Position numbers and translations under genes: made by a program
Notes under the pieces: model-generated
What the model saw: only the letters and a program-made list of their open reading frames with translations
What the model was told of the DNA's origin: nothing
Database searches by the model: none
Source of the DNA: Acidobacteriota bacterium
GTDB taxonomy: Bacteria; Acidobacteriota; UBA890; WLXD01
NCBI GenBank assembly: GCA_029263335.1
Contig: JAJCXS010000170.1
Coordinates: 1-38,673 of the forward strand
DNA length: 38,673 nucleotides
Direction of reading: 5' to 3'
Shown: piece by piece, positions 17,936 through 25,330 of the stretch
Numbering within the stretch: the first letter of the stretch is position 1
Layout: every line of letters begins with the position of its first letter

Positions 17936-18268
17936 GTGGAGCCTCGATCGAGTTTCGGCCGGAAGTACCTGGCAGGTGAGCGGGCACGATACCGCGCTTG
18001 AAAACAGGGCGCCTGCACCACCTCCGCGAAGCGTCATCGGCGCAAATCGAACCCGCGGGTCGAGAATACGAGCACAAACACCGATTTTTCCGCCGACGAC
18101 CCATTGCGAGGCCGCCGACCGACCCGTTATTCTCCCCCAACTCTGTCGCTAGATGAGCTAGGAGAAGTCAGGTTACTGAGGGGTTGGGCGACTCCTCTAC
18201 ACCCGAAATCGGCCGCTACCTCTTCTTGGTCGCGGTCATGCAACGCAAGTACCCGGGAGGCGCGCTCT
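17936..18268. other. 333-bp divergent spacer
   Basis: This is the only stretch above 300 bp without a gene. It separates mrp (leftward) from the small gene at 18269 (rightward) and should hold both promoters. I see a repeated CTAG at 18149 and 18158 (CTAGATGAGCTAG), a short T-run near 18083-18087, and GGGAGG (18256-18261) as the ribosome site of 18269. I find no tRNA, no convincing small-RNA fold and no full coding frame, although the frame of the downstream gene is open back to 18104. Confidence 0.5.
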
Positions 18269-18610
18269 ATGTCCTCTGACCTTATCCCTGTCGAGGTCAC
18301 CGCCGGCATCGTGCCGGACATTGCACCAGAAGAGCTGACGGATAACCAGGCGTATCGCCAGTTATACGTCTCGATTATTCAGCTCGCGATCAAGGATTAC
18401 GAGTTTCTCCGTCGCATCGACGGCCGCAACGCCCTGTCGCCCTCCGAACGGAAGAAGCTACGGGGTCTGTCAGAGGATTCCGACCCGGTCGAGTTCTTCA
18501 ACTCGGGCTGGTTCGAGGATATCTGCGGCATGATCGGCGTCCATCCGCAGGCCATTCGTGAGCACCTCGAGGTCCACGAGGGCATGGACTTGATGCCCAT
18601 CTCCGTATAG
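18269..18610 (+). CDS. Small helical protein, unknown function
   Basis: 113-residue soluble protein starting at ATG 18269 with GGGAGG 7 nt upstream. It is predicted mostly helical: QAYRQLYVSIIQLAIKDYEF, LSPSERKKLRG, then DPVEFFNSGWFEDICGMIGV and HPQAIREHLEV. The last part looks like a helix-turn-helix-sized segment, and similar 'F..DICG..G..P..IRE' endings occur in small uncharacterised proteobacterial proteins; I cannot name a family. It has its own promoter region and a strong terminator, so it is an independently regulated single-gene unit. No function is assigned. Confidence 0.75.
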   Translation: MSSDLIPVEVTAGIVPDIAPEELTDNQAYRQLYVSIIQLAIKDYEFLRRIDGRNALSPSERKKLRGLSEDSDPVEFFNSGWFEDICGMIGVHPQAIREHLEVHEGMDLMPISV

Positions 18611-18627
18611 GCGCCTGCTGCGAGTTC

Positions 18628-18663
18628 AGGGCCTCCGAGATCGATGTCTCGGAGGCCCTTTTT
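18628..18663 (+). terminator. Strong intrinsic terminator
   Basis: AGGGCCTCCGAGA (18628-18640) pairs perfectly over 13 bp with TCTCGGAGGCCCT (18647-18659), with a 6-nt loop and a TTTTT run at 18659-18663. It lies 17 bp after the stop of 18269-18610 and ends that transcript before the convergent MOSC gene. Confidence 0.92.
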
Positions 18664-18679
18664 GTATGTCCCGATCGTG

Positions 18680-19504
18680 CTAGCCCCTCTCGAGAATCGA
18701 GACTGCGTCGCCCAACCGCATCTCCCCGGCGCGTTCGATCGTGACGTTCTGGCCGAAGTAGATGCCCTTGCTGGAGCGGCGATAGGTGGCCAGTGTCTTG
18801 AGCGGTTCCACCCCGGAGACGCCGGTCTCCTGATCGATGTTGGGCACCCCGCAGCGATGGTCGCACGCTCTGCCGATCCTCAGAATTGTCTCCCCGATCT
18901 GGATGCGTTCCCATCCATCATCTTCGTGCGGCTGTGTACCGGAGATCACGAGATTAGGGCGGAAGCGATCCATGGTCACTGGGCTCGGCAGCCGGTGATT
19001 CAGGTCATCCAGCGAGGCCTGCGACGTAAGGTGAAGCGGGAATGCCTTCTGGAAGTCGAGCGGTGCGCCCTCACCAACGCGTCCGTCGACCCAACGATCA
19101 GTGGTTCCCTCCGGCCGGCGTACGAGACGGCACTCGGAGCCCAGGGCCACCGAGCACCAAGCGTCCACGTCGCCATCGACGGCAGCCGCGAACGTCTCCT
19201 GTCCCCCTTCCATCCACACGCGGGTCGGCTTCGTGGCACGCGCAGGCAGCAACGGCATCCGTGTAGCGTCGAGACCCGGCGCCGTTAGCACGATGCCGCC
19301 GGCGTCCCAAGCGGTCTGGATAAGCGTGACTCGAGGATTGATCAACTGCGTCACGCACCGGCCGTCGGCATCGACCAGCATCCACTGCCGATCCGTCCGC
19401 AGGCCGCGACTCTCGAGCGGCCAGGCATCTGGCCGAAACCCGCGAGCGCCCTTGAGCGGATACACGCAGATCTCGGTAAGCGATATGCCTGCAGCGCTAG
19501 CCAT
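18680..19504 (-). CDS. MOSC domain protein (molybdenum cofactor sulfurase C-terminal type)
   Basis: 274-residue protein with the MOSC_N beta-barrel (LTEICVYPLKGARGFRPDAWP, GLRTDRQWMLVD) at residues 1-120 and the MOSC domain at about 130-270. The conserved Cys lies in RACDHRCGVPNIDQETG, followed by LATYRRSSKGIYFGQNV. Relatives include YcbX and the mARC/MOCOS C-terminus, which bind molybdenum cofactor and reduce or hydroxylate N-oxygenated compounds. There is no ferredoxin domain, unlike E. coli YcbX, so a separate electron donor would be needed. The start is ATG 19504. It lies 42 bp after the flavoprotein gene at 19547 on the same strand, so co-transcription is likely, and that oxidoreductase is a possible but unproven partner. 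Confidence 0.88.
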   Translation of the reverse strand: MASAAGISLTEICVYPLKGARGFRPDAWPLESRGLRTDRQWMLVDADGRCVTQLINPRVTLIQTAWDAGGIVLTAPGLDATRMPLLPARATKPTRVWMEGGQETFAAAVDGDVDAWCSVALGSECRLVRRPEGTTDRWVDGRVGEGAPLDFQKAFPLHLTSQASLDDLNHRLPSPVTMDRFRPNLVISGTQPHEDDGWERIQIGETILRIGRACDHRCGVPNIDQETGVSGVEPLKTLATYRRSSKGIYFGQNVTIERAGEMRLGDAVSILERG

Positions 19505-19546
19505 CGCGCCGTCCTGTTGGCGTCGGAGTCATTGATCGGCCGGAAC

Positions 19547-20653
19547 TCAGGACAGGACCGCCCTGCGCCGCTCCTGTCGGATGCGGGCATCGATCGTATC
19601 GACGGCCCGCACCGCGTATTCCTGCGCCGTGTACACCTGTTTCATCATCGGTTCGTCGTCACGTTTCGCCATGTCGCCGACGGCGAAGAGTCCGGGCACG
19701 CTGGTCTCGCCGCGGGCATTGATCAGCACGTGTCGCTCGCCCTCCGGCAGTTCGGGATCCGCCAGCTCGGCATCTAGCTGCCGAGCGAGGTCGTTGTAGA
19801 CGCGGTGCAGGCCCAACGCCACCAGCGCGAAGCGCACCGCGACCGTCGTGCCATCGTCGAGAACGAAACCGCGCAGGTCGCCACGCTCGCCGGCCACATC
19901 GACGATCCGCTCTTCGCGGACGACGATCGAATAGGCTTCGAGCAGTCGCGACGAACGTTCGCTCCACGATGGCGTTTCACCGTTCGTGATGACGCTACAG
20001 GCTGAGCCGTAGCGCTCGTGCAGCATCATCGCCAGCTGTGCGGCGGCCTCGGCGTGACCGAGAACGGTGGTCGGCGCGGTGGTGGTCAGATGCCCCTCAC
20101 AGCGGATGCAGTACAGCACCGTTTCACGATTGGCGAAGGGATAGATCCAACTCGGATCGTGTACTTCCTCATCGCCATCTGCGCGCCGGATCAGCGGCTG
20201 CCGGTCCATCGCACCCGTCGCGAGCACCATGGCTGGGGCTCGGTATGCCACATCGCCCGTTTGCACCTCGAATCCACTCTCGATCTTGCGTGCGGCTGTG
20301 GCCGCCACCTCGAGCAGTTCGACCTGCTCCGGATAGCCATCGCGGACGCGCTCGACCGTGTTGCGCACGATGTCCCGGGTACTGATGTGCTCGTGCCCAT
20401 GCGCCAGAGTCTCACGCGCGGCCTTGAACTCGGGACCACGTAGCGTGCGCGCGAGCTTACCTCGCACGATGCCGTCGTGGATGCCGATCATGTTGTCGAT
20501 GTTGGCCACCCACTGGGACCGCGAGCGCTTCCGCGTATGCCGATCGCCGAGAAGCCAACCGATCCGCAGATGTTCGTATTGCGCCCCTCGGAGCGCTGCC
20601 GCGCTGCCCGCGATTCCGCCGCCGACGATGATCAGATCGAACTCGTTGTCCAT
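19547..20653 (-). CDS. Thioredoxin-reductase-like FAD/NAD(P)-dependent oxidoreductase
   Basis: 368-residue flavoprotein. FAD-binding IIVGGGIAGSAAAL is at residues 8-21. A redox-disulfide-like CIRC follows in YCIRCEGHL, the position of CxxC in thioredoxin reductase and GliT-type enzymes. The NAD(P) Rossmann motif is degenerate (TTVLGHAEAAAQLA), and the final FAD motif is GLFAVGDMAKRDDEPM. It likely transfers electrons from NAD(P)H through FAD to a disulfide or small-molecule substrate. The N-terminal region 28-95 carries extra basic sequence (RHTRKRSRSQ) absent from standard TrxB. ATG 20653 has AGGAGG 6 nt upstream. It sits between the GGDEF-EAL gene and the MOSC gene in a same-strand run. Confidence 0.85.
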   Translation of the reverse strand: MDNEFDLIIVGGGIAGSAAALRGAQYEHLRIGWLLGDRHTRKRSRSQWVANIDNMIGIHDGIVRGKLARTLRGPEFKAARETLAHGHEHISTRDIVRNTVERVRDGYPEQVELLEVAATAARKIESGFEVQTGDVAYRAPAMVLATGAMDRQPLIRRADGDEEVHDPSWIYPFANRETVLYCIRCEGHLTTTAPTTVLGHAEAAAQLAMMLHERYGSACSVITNGETPSWSERSSRLLEAYSIVVREERIVDVAGERGDLRGFVLDDGTTVAVRFALVALGLHRVYNDLARQLDAELADPELPEGERHVLINARGETSVPGLFAVGDMAKRDDEPMMKQVYTAQEYAVRAVDTIDARIRQERRRAVLS

Positions 20654-20738
20654 GTGCGCCTCCTACTCTGGAGCATAGAGGGTCAGCGCGACGGCTGCGA
20701 CGCGGCTACTACTGCGAAGGAACGAGAGGCGCGAGGCC

Positions 20739-23165
20739 TCAGCCGCATCGCAGGCCGCCCGCCGCTGCCGGGTCGACCTCGTCGCGGAAGTCCTCCGGAG
20801 TGAGGTCCGCGGCTCGCATCGGCCACCCGAACAGGTAGCCCTGCAGGCGATCGCAACCAGCGCGGATGAGGAAGTCACGCTGCCACGTCGTCTCGACACC
20901 CTCGCCGACCACGCGGAGCCCAAGGGCATGACCGACGGCAACAACCGCTTCCACGAGGTGCCGGGCACGCTGATCCTCCTCGCTGCTAGCGACGAAACGT
21001 CGAGCCACCTTGAGCACATCCAGCTCAAAGTCCATCAGGTAGCCCAGCGAGGAATATCCGGTACCGAAGTCGTCGATGGCCATTCGCACCCCGAGTTCAC
21101 GGAGTGCCGATAGCGCCTCTCGTGTCGACTCGGTGTCCTCCATGAGGGCGTTCTCGCCGATCTCGATCTCGAGCTTCCCGGGGGGAATGCCATGTTCGCG
21201 AAGCGCCTTGGTGATCTCTACAGCCAGGTCGCCGTGTGCAAACCGCCGCGACGACACGTTCAGCGCCAGAGTTGGCGCGTCGGCCCGGTCGCCAAACATG
21301 CGACTCCACTGGCGGCAGGCCGCGTCGATCACGAAAGCATCGATCGAGAGAATCAAGCTGCTCCGCTCCGCGACCGGCAGGAACGCGCCGGGCAGTAGCA
21401 GCCCGCGCGTCGGATGGTTCCATCGGAGCAGCGCCTCGATCCCTACAGGGCGTAGGGTCCCGGCATCCACCTGGGGCTGGAAATAGACCTCTAGCTCGTT
21501 CGCCTCCAATGCCCGGTACAGGTCGTCCTCGATCTCGACCCGGTGCCGGACGGCTTCGTCGATACTGGATGTGAAGAACTGGTAGCGGCCGCCGCCGGCG
21601 CGCTTGGCCTCGTACATCGCGGAGTCCGCCGCCCGAAGCAGGGCCTCGGCATTCTCACCGTCTTGCGGGTGCACGGCGATGCCGACGCTGGTGCCGAGGA
21701 TCATGCGCGTTCCCTCGATCTCAAAGGGCCTGCAGATGGTCTCGAGAATCCGGCGAGCCGGCGCACTCGCCGACGCTGGATCGGGCAGGCCGTCGAGCAG
21801 CACGACGAACTCGTCACCGCCAAAGCGCGCCAGCATTTCCTCGCCGCTGGGCCCAGGCTCGCTGCCATCCTCCTCGGCGGGCCGACCGAGAGTATCGCCA
21901 CCGCGAAGGACTTTCAGAATGCGCTCCGCAACCTGTTGCAGAAGCTCATCACCTGCCGAGTGACCGTAGTGGTCGTTGACTTTCTTGAAGTCGTCGAGGT
22001 CGAGGAAGAGCACGGCGACATGGGTGCCGTCGCGCTGGCGAGCGAGCGATTGTTCCAGGCGGTCACTGAGCAGATCGCGGTTGGGCAGTCCGGTAAGCGG
22101 ATCGCGCAGGGCCAGGAACTGAATCTGAGCCTCGTCCTCCTTCTGGCGAGTGATGTCGCGGAGCACGATCAACGAGCCCGCCGGACGGCCACCCGGGCTC
22201 CCGAGACCTGATATGGAAACCTCGCAGTGGCGCTCCGCGTCGCCGTGCGAAAAGGTCATGGAGAGGATCGCCACATCTTCGCCGGGTGTCTGGATCAGGC
22301 ATGCATCGCCGGGCAAGACACTGCGGATGTCGGCGCCGACCAGGGCCCCGCGGTCCTCGCCCACCAAGTTCGTCGCGGCCGGATTGCAGTCGACGATCCG
22401 GGCCTGGTCGTCGATTACGAGCACGCCATCCTGCATCGACTCGACCACCGTGTCCCTCGCCGCCGGCACCAGCTGCAGGAGTTCGAACTGGAAGAGGCCG
22501 ACACAGACCGCGCCCGTGCTGAGTGCGAATGCAAACGGCGTCAAGTCGAGGGGATAGAGCGCCGTCGCACGGGTGATGTGGAGCAGGTTCCCAATCCATG
22601 GAGCAAGGGCCGCCACCAGCAAAGCCAGCGCCTGGAACCGGAAGATGCTGCCCTCGCCCACTCGGCGCAGAAGAACGATGCTCCCCGCCCCAATGAGGAT
22701 GTACGAATGGACGATGTGGAGACCGAACCAGGGTCCGTACTCGAAGGTCGCCACCGACAGCGCGCCGCTTTCGAACACGTCGACATGAGCCCAGATGAGG
22801 CCATGAAACCCGTTAGTCCAGGCCAGCAGCACGGTGACGAGCGGCACTAGCAGAGTAGCCCCGACCCAGCGGATCGATCGGGACCGTGCCCAGCCGGCGT
22901 GCGAAGCCGCGAGCCAGAACCAGGCTACGGGCGCTGTGGTGATGCCGACGTACTGGAACTGCGACCAAAGTAACTTCCACTCAACGCCGAAGTGCAGCAG
23001 CTCCATGGAGTAGCCGAAGATCCACACGCCCACGGACAGGAACAGGGCCGCCGCCCACGAAGCTCCGTGGCGGTGACGATGTCGGTACGCCATGCCCGCG
23101 AGCACCGCGGAAGCGGCCGCTAGAGCCAAGGCAACGACGCTGTAGATAGTGAGCGCTGGCATCAT
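20739..23165 (-). CDS. Membrane PAS-GGDEF-EAL cyclic-di-GMP signalling protein
   Basis: 808-residue signalling protein. Seven hydrophobic segments fill residues 1-230 in the pattern of the histidine-kinase-like 7TM sensor domain (WIFGYSMELL, FQYVGITTAPVAWFWLA). A PAS domain is at about 235-345 (ESMQDGVLVIDDQARIVDCN, IVLRDITRQK). The diguanylate cyclase domain has DPLTGLPNRDLL and intact GGDEF at 449-453. The EAL domain is at about 545-795 with EALLRW, NVSSRRF, DDFGTGYSSL, GEGVET and LQGYLFG. Two oddities: about 17 extra residues, rich in Glu, Gly and Pro, lie just before GGDEF, and the usual KID of the EAL domain is KVA. It probably makes and/or degrades c-di-GMP in response to a membrane or internal signal. 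Two ATGs (23165, 23162) follow TAGGA. It is transcribed towards the flavoprotein gene. Confidence 0.93.
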   Translation of the reverse strand: MMPALTIYSVVALALAAASAVLAGMAYRHRHRHGASWAAALFLSVGVWIFGYSMELLHFGVEWKLLWSQFQYVGITTAPVAWFWLAASHAGWARSRSIRWVGATLLVPLVTVLLAWTNGFHGLIWAHVDVFESGALSVATFEYGPWFGLHIVHSYILIGAGSIVLLRRVGEGSIFRFQALALLVAALAPWIGNLLHITRATALYPLDLTPFAFALSTGAVCVGLFQFELLQLVPAARDTVVESMQDGVLVIDDQARIVDCNPAATNLVGEDRGALVGADIRSVLPGDACLIQTPGEDVAILSMTFSHGDAERHCEVSISGLGSPGGRPAGSLIVLRDITRQKEDEAQIQFLALRDPLTGLPNRDLLSDRLEQSLARQRDGTHVAVLFLDLDDFKKVNDHYGHSAGDELLQQVAERILKVLRGGDTLGRPAEEDGSEPGPSGEEMLARFGGDEFVVLLDGLPDPASASAPARRILETICRPFEIEGTRMILGTSVGIAVHPQDGENAEALLRAADSAMYEAKRAGGGRYQFFTSSIDEAVRHRVEIEDDLYRALEANELEVYFQPQVDAGTLRPVGIEALLRWNHPTRGLLLPGAFLPVAERSSLILSIDAFVIDAACRQWSRMFGDRADAPTLALNVSSRRFAHGDLAVEITKALREHGIPPGKLEIEIGENALMEDTESTREALSALRELGVRMAIDDFGTGYSSLGYLMDFELDVLKVARRFVASSEEDQRARHLVEAVVAVGHALGLRVVGEGVETTWQRDFLIRAGCDRLQGYLFGWPMRAADLTPEDFRDEVDPAAAGGLRCG

Positions 23166-23224
23166 GGGGTCCTACCCGTCCGGCCGCCGCGCCCCCTCCT
23201 GACGTGCCCCCGACAGCCTTTAAT

Positions 23225-23255
23225 GTTTAGCTTTTAGTATCTTACAGAGCTAAAC
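23225..23255. promoter_or_regulatory. AT-rich inverted repeat upstream of the GGDEF-EAL gene
   Basis: GTTTAGCT (23225-23232) and AGCTAAAC (23248-23255) are perfect 8-bp arms around a 15-bp spacer that is itself AT-rich. In this GC-rich window such a stretch stands out. It lies 60-90 bp upstream of the ATG at 23165, in the promoter position for that minus-strand gene. It may be an operator/promoter or, less likely, a terminator of nothing visible, since the neighbouring gene ends 70 bp away on the same strand. Confidence 0.45.
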
Positions 23256-23324
23256 CATGCTGCCGAAGCCCTAATGCTGATCAATCCTGTCCAGAATTGA
23301 CTCGGGACGACTGTTCACCTCGCT

Positions 23325-24359
23325 CTAGGCTGGAACTGCCTCTACCACGCTGACCGCAGACTCTGTCGGCACCACGCGGCGGAGACGAAAACCCGCTTTG
23401 CCGAGCAGTGTGGCGTACTCCGCCTCGGTGCGCTCTTGGCCGCCGGGCAAGACCAGCATGACCATATCCAGCAGCTTACCCGGATGCGGCGTGTCGCCTG
23501 TCGGCAGAACCGTCTCAACGATCAAGAGGCGGCCATCCGGCTTGATGGCTCTGCGGCAGTTGCCCAGGATCTGCAGGCACTGCTCCTCGTTCCAGTCGTG
23601 GATGACGTGCGACAGGACGTAGGCGTCACCGCCGGGCGGCACGGTCTCGAAGAAGTCGCCCGCCTCGACAGTTACGCGATCCTCCACGCCGCTCGACTCG
23701 AGCAGCGCTGGAGCTTCGCTCACCACATGCGGGCGATCGAACAGCACGCCGTGCGGCCGATCATGACTGGACAGGATCGCCGCCAACATGTTGCCCGTCG
23801 CGCCCCCGACATCCACCACCGTGTCGATGTCGGAAAAGTCGTACGCCGCCGCCACAGCCGGCGGTTCATCACCGTGGAACCCCACCATCGCCTCGCTGAA
23901 GTAGGCGGCTTCATCGGGATGCTCTGCCAGGTAGTCGAAGAGAGGCATGCCGCAGGCTTTCTCGAAGCCCGTCTTGCCCGTTTCGAGAGAATACGAAAGC
24001 TTCTCCCAGCTGTGCCAGAACGCGGGGCCGCACATTGCGATCAGCGTTGCTCGTGCCGAGCCGGGCGCATCCGCTTTGAGCGCCTCTCCCAAGGGCGTCA
24101 GAGCAAACCGCTGCGCCTCCTGCTCGGTGAGGATGCCGAGGCTGGCGAGCGTGCGCATGAAACGATGGAGCGTGGGCGCGTGGGTACGTGTCGGGCCGGC
24201 CAATTCCCCCGCGCTCCGGGGCTCCGTCGCCAGATGATCGGCGATGCCCATCTGCGCGGCCGAATACACGATCGCCGAGACCCACGAGGCGGTCCCCATC
24301 TGTATCAGTTGGGCGTGCGGCGGCAAGCCCGGTGGACCGGGTTCCTGTCTCTCACTCAT
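23325..24359 (-). CDS. O-methyltransferase of the acetylserotonin/caffeate (family 2) type
   Basis: 344-residue SAM-dependent O-methyltransferase. The N-terminal dimerisation/winged-helix domain is at residues 20-110 (IADHLATEPRSAGELAGPT, LHRFMRTLASLGIL). The catalytic domain has motif I VVDVGGATGNMLAAIL, the acidic loop LFDRPHVV, and LSHVIHDWNEEQC with the candidate catalytic His, then AIKPDGRLLIVETVLP. Such enzymes methylate hydroxyls of aromatic or polyketide small molecules; the substrate is not deducible. ATG 24359 follows GAGGAG. It is 79 bp downstream of the second methyltransferase gene (24439) on the same strand, so the two may act in one modification pathway. Confidence 0.92.
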   Translation of the reverse strand: MSERQEPGPPGLPPHAQLIQMGTASWVSAIVYSAAQMGIADHLATEPRSAGELAGPTRTHAPTLHRFMRTLASLGILTEQEAQRFALTPLGEALKADAPGSARATLIAMCGPAFWHSWEKLSYSLETGKTGFEKACGMPLFDYLAEHPDEAAYFSEAMVGFHGDEPPAVAAAYDFSDIDTVVDVGGATGNMLAAILSSHDRPHGVLFDRPHVVSEAPALLESSGVEDRVTVEAGDFFETVPPGGDAYVLSHVIHDWNEEQCLQILGNCRRAIKPDGRLLIVETVLPTGDTPHPGKLLDMVMLVLPGGQERTEAEYATLLGKAGFRLRRVVPTESAVSVVEAVPA

Positions 24360-24438
24360 CGCTATCTCCTCACGTGATCAGTCGGGCGAACGCTCGCGAA
24401 CGCCGCGCAATGTAATGGTAGCCCTCCGCTCGCGCAGC

Positions 24439-25257
24439 TCAGGCGCGGTCGGCAACGACAACGACGGCACTGATTCGTCCTTCGACCGTTCCTGATCCAA
24501 AGTTGGCGCGAACCGCCTCCGTCGCCGCCTCCGTTGCTCGGTCAAGACCGTCAGGACCTCGAGCCACGATCTCGTTCCGCAACGGTGTCCCGTGACAGTA
24601 CGCGATGGCAGGAATCTCGGGACTATCCGCGAAGCTCCATTCATCGCGCTCAACCAGCTCGAACTCCGGGAAACCTGCGGCGCCCAGAACGGTCGCGATC
24701 TCTTCCGGAGATCCATGCCCGTGTGGGGTGCGCGCCAAAAACACAGGTGGGTCGTGAGGGAACAACTCGCCGACCGCCTTGGTCACGGTGTCGGCAAACT
24801 CGTTCTGTTCGATGTCCTTCCAGACGTTGAACAGGAAACGGCCACCCGGCCGCAGCACCCGCCTGACCTCTCGATAGGCTGCCGCCCGGTCTGGAAAGAA
24901 CATGGTCGCGAACTGGCAAACAACCGCGTCGAACGTGCCCGCTTCGAAAGGGAGGGCCATCACATCGGCCTGACGCCACGTTACTGCGCGTGCTGTCCCA
25001 ACAGTCTGCCCGTGCAGCACCATGGCCTCGTTCAGGTCGGTGGCAACGATCGAGGAACTTTCGGGCAGGACCTTGGCAAGCTCTCGCGTTACGACGCCGG
25101 TGCCGCAGGCGACCTCGAGAACCGCGTTCGGATTGACAGACGCTGTTCTTGCCGCCAGGTCGCGGGCGTAGGGCTGGAAGATCAGTGGCACCAGTGTTGA
25201 TTCGTAGAACTGTGCCACGTCCGTAGTGAAGGAGGTGTCGACTGGCGGTTTCGTCAT
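24439..25257 (-). CDS. Class I SAM-dependent methyltransferase (UbiE/Methyltransf_11 type)
   Basis: 272 residues. Motif I is VLEVACGTGVVTRELAKVLP (about residues 41-60). The ribose-binding Asp is in IVATDLNEAM, the adenine loop in WRQADVMALPFEAGTFDAVV and the post-motif in VRRVLRPGGRFLFNVW. These are the hallmarks of small-molecule C-/O-methyltransferases such as UbiE and related proteins. No transmembrane region is present. I chose ATG 25257; the open frame upstream encodes an Arg/Ser-rich tail without homology. It lies 73 bp after the TPR protein gene start-side neighbour and 79 bp before the O-methyltransferase, in a same-strand run. The substrate is unknown. Confidence 0.88.
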   Translation of the reverse strand: MTKPPVDTSFTTDVAQFYESTLVPLIFQPYARDLAARTASVNPNAVLEVACGTGVVTRELAKVLPESSSIVATDLNEAMVLHGQTVGTARAVTWRQADVMALPFEAGTFDAVVCQFATMFFPDRAAAYREVRRVLRPGGRFLFNVWKDIEQNEFADTVTKAVGELFPHDPPVFLARTPHGHGSPEEIATVLGAAGFPEFELVERDEWSFADSPEIPAIAYCHGTPLRNEIVARGPDGLDRATEAATEAVRANFGSGTVEGRISAVVVVADRA

Positions 25258-25330
25258 GGGCGCATTCCTACTCCGGCGTCTCGTCCGTCTCGTCGAGTCG
25301 CAGAACCTCGTTCTGGATGGCGTACGAGGA

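Noticed and set aside
16748-18001. Plus-strand open frame of 417 codons opposite mrp
   Set aside because: The minus-strand frame carries all Mrp motifs; this one has none.
17936-18268. A small RNA gene or tRNA in the 333-bp spacer
   Set aside because: Only short, poor stems were seen; no tRNA or known RNA pattern and no U-run terminator within it.
20280-20653. A second selenoprotein at the flavoprotein CxxC
   Set aside because: Both positions are encoded as ordinary Cys codons and no in-frame TGA interrupts the gene.
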